Shown here one piece after another: positions 51,932-55,698 of a stretch of 55,698 nucleotides of DNA. The position numbers were made by a program, and so were the translations under genes. A model generated the notes under the pieces. That model ran no database searches and was not told where the DNA came from. It saw only the letters and a program-made list of their open reading frames with translations. Position 1 is the stretch's first letter, and each line of letters begins with the position of its first letter. The DNA comes from Nesterenkonia sp. PF2B19 (GTDB lineage Bacteria > Actinomycetota > Actinomycetes > Actinomycetales > Micrococcaceae), in the NCBI RefSeq assembly GCF_001758425.2, contig NZ_MDSS02000018.1:1-55698 (forward strand). The letters run 5' to 3'.

Positions 51932-54445
51932 TCAGCTCTCGATCGCGGCGGGTTCCTCGGTGCCTTCGATCTGCGGCGCCGGGGTCGTCCAGTCGAAGGT
52001 GAGCTCGCGGTCGTCGCCCTCACCCTTGAGCCCGATGGTGATCTCCGCGCCGTGCGGGATCTCGCCGTAGAGGATCTGCTCGGAGAGCTGGTCCTCGATC
52101 ATGGACTGGATGGTCCGGCGCAGCGGGCGGGCACCCATGGACGGGTCGTAGCCCTTCTCCGCGAGGAACTCGCGGGCCGGCTGGGTGACCTGCAGGGTCA
52201 TGGACTGCTCGGCCAGGCGCTCCCGCAGGCGGTTGACGAACAGGTCCACGATCTTGACGATCTCGGCCCGATCCAGCTGCGGGAACACGATGGTGTCGTC
52301 CACACGGTTCAGGAACTCGGGACGGAAGTGCTGGCGCAGCTCCTCGTTGACCTTGCCCTTCATCCGCTCATAGTTCGTGGCGGTGTCCGTCGAGGACTGG
52401 AACCCGGTCATCACACCCTTGGAGATGTCCTTGGTCCCCAGGTTGGTGGTCATGATGATGACGGTGTTCTTGAAGTCCACCATCCGTCCCTGCGAGTCGG
52501 TCAGACGACCGTCCTCCAGGATCTGCAGCAGCGAGTTGAACAGGTCCGCGTGGGCCTTCTCCACCTCGTCGAACAGCACCACGGAGAACGGACGACGCCG
52601 GACCTTCTCGGTCAGCTGGCCGCCCTCCTCGTAGCCCACGTAGCCGGGAGGGGCGCCGAAGAGCCGGGAGACGGTGTGCTTCTCCGAGAACTCCGACATG
52701 TCCAGGGTGATGAGCGCGTCCTCGTCGCCGAAGAGGAACTCGGCCAGCGTCTTGGCCAGCTCGGTCTTTCCGACTCCGGTGGGGCCGGCGAAGATGAACG
52801 AGCCGGAGGGCCGGTTCGGGTCCTTCAGGCCGGCGCGGGTGCGGCGGATCGCCCGGGACAGGGACTTGACGGCCTCGTCCTGGCCGATGACGCGCTTGTG
52901 GAGCTCCTCCTCCATCCGCTTGAGACGGTCGGACTCCTGCTCGGTGAGCTTGAAGACCGGGATGCCGGTGGAGAAGGCGAGGACCTCGGCGATCAGGTCC
53001 GCGTCGACCTCGGCGATCTCATCCATGGAGCCCGACTTCCAGGCGTCCTCCTTCTGCTGGCGCTCGTCGACGAGCTTCTGCTCCTTGTCGCGCAGCGAGG
53101 CGGCACCCTCGAAGTCCTGGGCGTCGATGGCGGCCTCCTTCTCCCGCCGGACGTCCTCGATCTTCGCGTCGTACTCCTTCAGCTCCGGCGGCGCGGTCAT
53201 CTTCTGGATGCGCAGCCGGGCGCCGGCCTCGTCGATCAGGTCGATCGCCTTGTCCGGGAGGAAGCGGTCGTTGATGTACCGGTGGCCCAGGGACGCGGCG
53301 GCCTCCAGGGCCTCCTCGGTGATGGACACCTTGTGGTGGGCCTCGTAGCGGTCGCGCAGCCCGCGCAGGATCTGCACGGTGACCTCCACCGAGGGCTCCT
53401 CCACCTGGATGGGCTGGAAGCGGCGCTCCAGGGCGGCGTCCTTCTCGATGTGCTTGCGGTACTCGTCCAGCGTGGTGGCACCGATGGTCTGAAGCTCACC
53501 ACGGGCCAGCATCGGCTTGAGGATGTTGGCGGCATCGATGGCGCCCTCGGCGGCTCCGGCCCCGACGAGGGTGTGGATCTCGTCGATGAACAGGATGATG
53601 TCGCCGCGGGTGCGGATCTCCTTGAGGACCTTCTTCAGGCGCTCCTCGAAGTCACCGCGGTACCGGGAGCCGGCCACCAGCGAGCCGAGGTCCAGCGTGT
53701 AGAGCTGCTTGTCACGCAGGATCTCCGGGACGTCGTTGTTCACGATCGCCTGGGCGAGACCCTCGACGACGGCGGTCTTGCCGACGCCGGGCTCACCGAT
53801 GAGGACCGGGTTGTTCTTGGTGCGACGGGAGAGCACCTGCATCACGCGCTGCCGCTCGTAGTCACGGCCGACCACCGGGTCCAGGGCGGCCTCCCGCGCG
53901 GCGGCGGTGAGATTGCGGCCGAACTGGTCCAGCACCACGGAGCCGGAGGGCTGCCCTTCGGTGGCCCCCTGCCCGACGCCGGCGCCGGCCTTCTCCTGGC
54001 CGCCGCCCTGGTAGCCGGACAGCAGCTGGATGACCTGCTGGCGCACCTTGTTCAGGTCGGCGTTGAGCTCCACGAGCACCTGGGCGGCGACGCCCTCGCC
54101 CTCGCGGATCAGGCCGAGCAGGATGTGCTCGGTGCCGATGTAGTTGTGGCCCAGCTGCAGGGCTTCGCGCAGCGAGAGCTCCAGGACCTTCTTGGCGCGC
54201 GGAGTGAAGGGGATGTGGCCGCTGGGCGCGTTCTGCCCGGGGCCGATCTTCTCCTGGACCTTCTCGCGGACCCCGCCCAGCGAGATGTCCAGAGACTCCA
54301 GGGCCTTGGCGGCGACGCCCTCACCCTCGTGGATGAGTCCGAGCAGGATGTGCTCGGTGCCGATGTAGTTGTGGTTGAGCATGCGGGCCTCTTCTTGGGC
54401 CAGCACAACCACTCGCCGTGCGCGGTCTGTGAATCTCTCGAACAT
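51932..54445 (-). CDS. clpC: ATP-dependent Clp protease ATP-binding subunit ClpC
   Basis: An 837-residue unfoldase. ClpN repeats: [20 protein letters not shown] and [14 protein letters not shown], which recurs. First AAA+ with Walker [17 protein letters not shown], Walker [16 protein letters not shown]; a UVR motif around [18 protein letters not shown]; second AAA+ with [20 protein letters not shown]. The C-terminus has [20 protein letters not shown]. ClpC feeds substrates to ClpP. ATG 54,445 is preferred to GTG 54,457 because GAGGAG lies ~10-12 bases before it and conservation begins MFERFTD. Confidence 0.97.
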   Translation of the reverse strand: MFERFTDRARRVVVLAQEEARMLNHNYIGTEHILLGLIHEGEGVAAKALESLDISLGGVREKVQEKIGPGQNAPSGHIPFTPRAKKVLELSLREALQLGHNYIGTEHILLGLIREGEGVAAQVLVELNADLNKVRQQVIQLLSGYQGGGQEKAGAGVGQGATEGQPSGSVVLDQFGRNLTAAAREAALDPVVGRDYERQRVMQVLSRRTKNNPVLIGEPGVGKTAVVEGLAQAIVNNDVPEILRDKQLYTLDLGSLVAGSRYRGDFEERLKKVLKEIRTRGDIILFIDEIHTLVGAGAAEGAIDAANILKPMLARGELQTIGATTLDEYRKHIEKDAALERRFQPIQVEEPSVEVTVQILRGLRDRYEAHHKVSITEEALEAAASLGHRYINDRFLPDKAIDLIDEAGARLRIQKMTAPPELKEYDAKIEDVRREKEAAIDAQDFEGAASLRDKEQKLVDERQQKEDAWKSGSMDEIAEVDADLIAEVLAFSTGIPVFKLTEQESDRLKRMEEELHKRVIGQDEAVKSLSRAIRRTRAGLKDPNRPSGSFIFAGPTGVGKTELAKTLAEFLFGDEDALITLDMSEFSEKHTVSRLFGAPPGYVGYEEGGQLTEKVRRRPFSVVLFDEVEKAHADLFNSLLQILEDGRLTDSQGRMVDFKNTVIIMTTNLGTKDISKGVMTGFQSSTDTATNYERMKGKVNEELRQHFRPEFLNRVDDTIVFPQLDRAEIVKIVDLFVNRLRERLAEQSMTLQVTQPAREFLAEKGYDPSMGARPLRRTIQSMIEDQLSEQILYGEIPHGAEITIGLKGEGDDRELTFDWTTPAPQIEGTEEPAAIES

Positions 54446-54566
54446 GGCCAATGACACTCCTCGCGTTGATGCTCACTCTCGATGCTACGGGGGTGTGACC
54501 GCTTTGGGGCGCCTGTTCGCCACCGGGGAAAGTTCGGTCCGGGTAGGGCCCTTCCCGCGCGGATCG

Positions 54567-54617
54567 TCTCTCTGTGAGAGATCGTCCCTAAATCAGGGAC
54601 GATCTCTCACAGAGAGA
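54567..54617. terminator. 23-bp stem hairpin upstream of clpC
   Basis: Arms 54,567-54,589 and 54,595-54,617 are exact reverse complements (TCTCTCTGTGAGAGATCGTC...) around loop AAATC. The stem nearly extends five more pairs. It lies after the Gfo/Idh stop and before clpC, both leftward, so it probably terminates the former. Confidence 0.7.
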
Positions 54618-54640
54618 GATCCCTGCACCGATCCGCCGCC

Positions 54641-55578
54641 TCACACCCTCGCCGGCGGTGTCAGCGCCGCGCGCACCGAGGGCCAGGCGGCCAGTCGTGC
54701 CCGGACATCGCCACGGGACTCGATGGCGAGCGCCTGCCGCCAGGCGTTGTCGAGCACCTCGTCGACCCGCACGCGCCCGCCGCGGGAGGCCGATTCGACG
54801 GCGGCCTCCACCATCGCCAGGCTCATGATGTTCTGGTGGACCTCGCCCATCGGCGCTGTGCCGCCCGGGCCGGCCTCCAGGGCGTCCAGGAACTCCACCA
54901 GCGCCCCGGCGATGCCCTCCCCCGGCGCGACGGCGCCATCGTCGGCGTCGGCGTCACCGAACCTGCCGCTGACTGCCTCCGGCGCGCGATCTGGGGCGTC
55001 CGCCACCGGCGCCTCCTCGCCGTCCCAGACGGCCGTGCCGTGTTCGGCCGAGAGCCGCCACGACCCGTTCCAGGAGGTCTCCTGCCCCGGGCTGCACCAG
55101 CTGCCGGTGTAGACGAACCGGGAGCCGCCCTCCATCTCGAAGATCGCGCTGGCCGCGGCGTCGCCGTCGTACCAGGACCACGGCGGGTTGAACTCCTCGC
55201 AGTACACGGACACCGGTTCGGCGTCGAGCAGGAACCGGGCGGCGTCGAAGGGGTGGATGGCCATGTCCACAAGCAGCGGGTGGACCATCCGCTCCCGGAA
55301 GCCCCCGAAGCGGGGAGCTTTGAAGAACTCGGTCACCAACGCGCCCGGCGCGCCCAGGCCGCGCGCCTGCGCACGGAGGGTGAACAGCTGCTGGTTGTAC
55401 CGGCGCGACTGGCTCACCATGAACAGCTGTCCGGTGACCTCCGAGGCGGCGGCCAGGGACAGGGCGCGGGGCAGCGTGTCGGCCACGGGCTTCTCCCCCA
55501 GCACCGGCAGCCCGGCCGTCAGCGCCGCCGTGGTGACCGGGTGGTGGCGCGCGGGATCGTCACGTTCACCGCCGCCTG
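54641..55578 (-). pseudogene. Gfo/Idh/MocA family oxidoreductase, 5'-truncated
   Basis: Contains the middle and C-terminal parts of a Gfo/Idh/MocA dehydrogenase: HHPVTTAALTAGLPVLGEKP (the EKP motif), LFMVSQSRRYNQQLFTLRAQ, MVHPLLVDMAIHPFDAARFL with the catalytic-type His/Asp. The NAD-binding first ~70 residues are missing. Upstream sequence reads VNVTIP in another frame before HHPVTT, so an indel sits near 55,555, and at ~55,580 the sequence changes to a GntP-type permease on the other strand. The enzyme cannot bind NAD as it stands. Sugar specificity unknown. Confidence 0.7.
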
Positions 55579-55595
55579 GGCGCCGGTCCGCTGCT

Positions 55596-55698
55596 GGCCA
55601 CGCCGTCGGCGCCGTCGCGCTCATCCTGCTGCTCATCATCCGCTTCAAGGTCCACGCCTTCATCACCCTCGTGGTCGTCTCGGCCTTGACCGCGATCG
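55596..55698 (+). CDS. GntP family permease, 5'-truncated and running off the window
   Basis: The frame reads GHAVGAVALILLLIIRFKVH then AFITLVVVSALTAI, the first membrane helix and loop of GntP/gluconate permeases (IIRFKVHAFITL). The codons before it do not form a start; GAGPLLAT in an adjacent frame suggests a one-base indel at ~55,600. The normal start is missing and the gene begins at the junction with the Gfo/Idh fragment. The remainder is outside the window. Confidence 0.55.

Noticed and set aside
52052-54454. 800-residue open frame opposite clpC
   Set aside because: Leu/Val/Gly/Asp-rich shadow created by codon bias of clpC on the other strand.

Overview
The window is high-GC DNA with actinobacterial gene content: a PstSCAB operon with a Streptomyces-type PHO box, ClpC, RadA, MutY, a DUF2510 protein, a short ArgA-like acetyltransferase and a mycothiol-type arsenate reductase. 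A member of the Micrococcales, perhaps Micrococcaceae such as Nesterenkonia or an Arthrobacter relative, is my best inference; nothing here fixes the genus.

Left part (1-12,800) is accessory DNA. A tRNA-Lys(UUU) gene is overlapped on the other strand by the decayed 3' end of a large serine integrase. Next to it lie three co-oriented cargo genes: an RloC/PrrC-like ATPase with a CxxC zinc hook, an unknown 237-aa protein and an HNH nuclease. An IS481-family element with a 6-bp target duplication sits at the HNH stop codon. A resolvase fragment, a dihydrofolate-reductase-like gene, an HxlR remnant abutting an HhH-GPD glycosylase, a tight two-gene module of glycine-rich membrane-type proteins, and an IS110 element with a structured leader (candidate bridge RNA) follow.

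Middle part (12,800-31,200): an Orn/Lys/Arg-decarboxylase-type PLP enzyme, an ATP-grasp protein, an ECF sigma factor with its DGPF/YCII partner, three VOC proteins and an AraC regulator. Then comes a one-carbon cluster: formate-tetrahydrofolate ligase, a GcvT-type demethylase, an IclR regulator and a sarcosine/dimethylglycine-type oxidase. It probably demethylates methylated amines and moves the methyl carbon through tetrahydrofolate. A DUF2510 protein and a PhoU-like/Pit phosphate transporter pair close this part; the pair has a riboswitch-like leader.

Right part (31,200-55,698): pstSCAB reading leftward from a PHO box, an ArgA-like acetyltransferase, two membrane proteins, an AbiEi/DUF559 nuclease-like gene flanked by two matching 70-bp palindromes, a divergent arsenic locus (arsR-arsC / acr3-arsC), mutY, an OmpA-like lipoprotein, radA, an ArsR-SRPBCC-VOC operon, an alpha/beta hydrolase, a DUF3817 protein and clpC. 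The right edge joins a 5'-truncated Gfo/Idh oxidoreductase to a 5'-truncated GntP permease.

At least nine otherwise intact genes, including pstC, mutY and pit, are broken by one single-base indel, several of them in G or C runs. That pattern looks more like residual sequencing error than gene decay, so 'pseudogene' below often means 'frameshifted in this sequence'.
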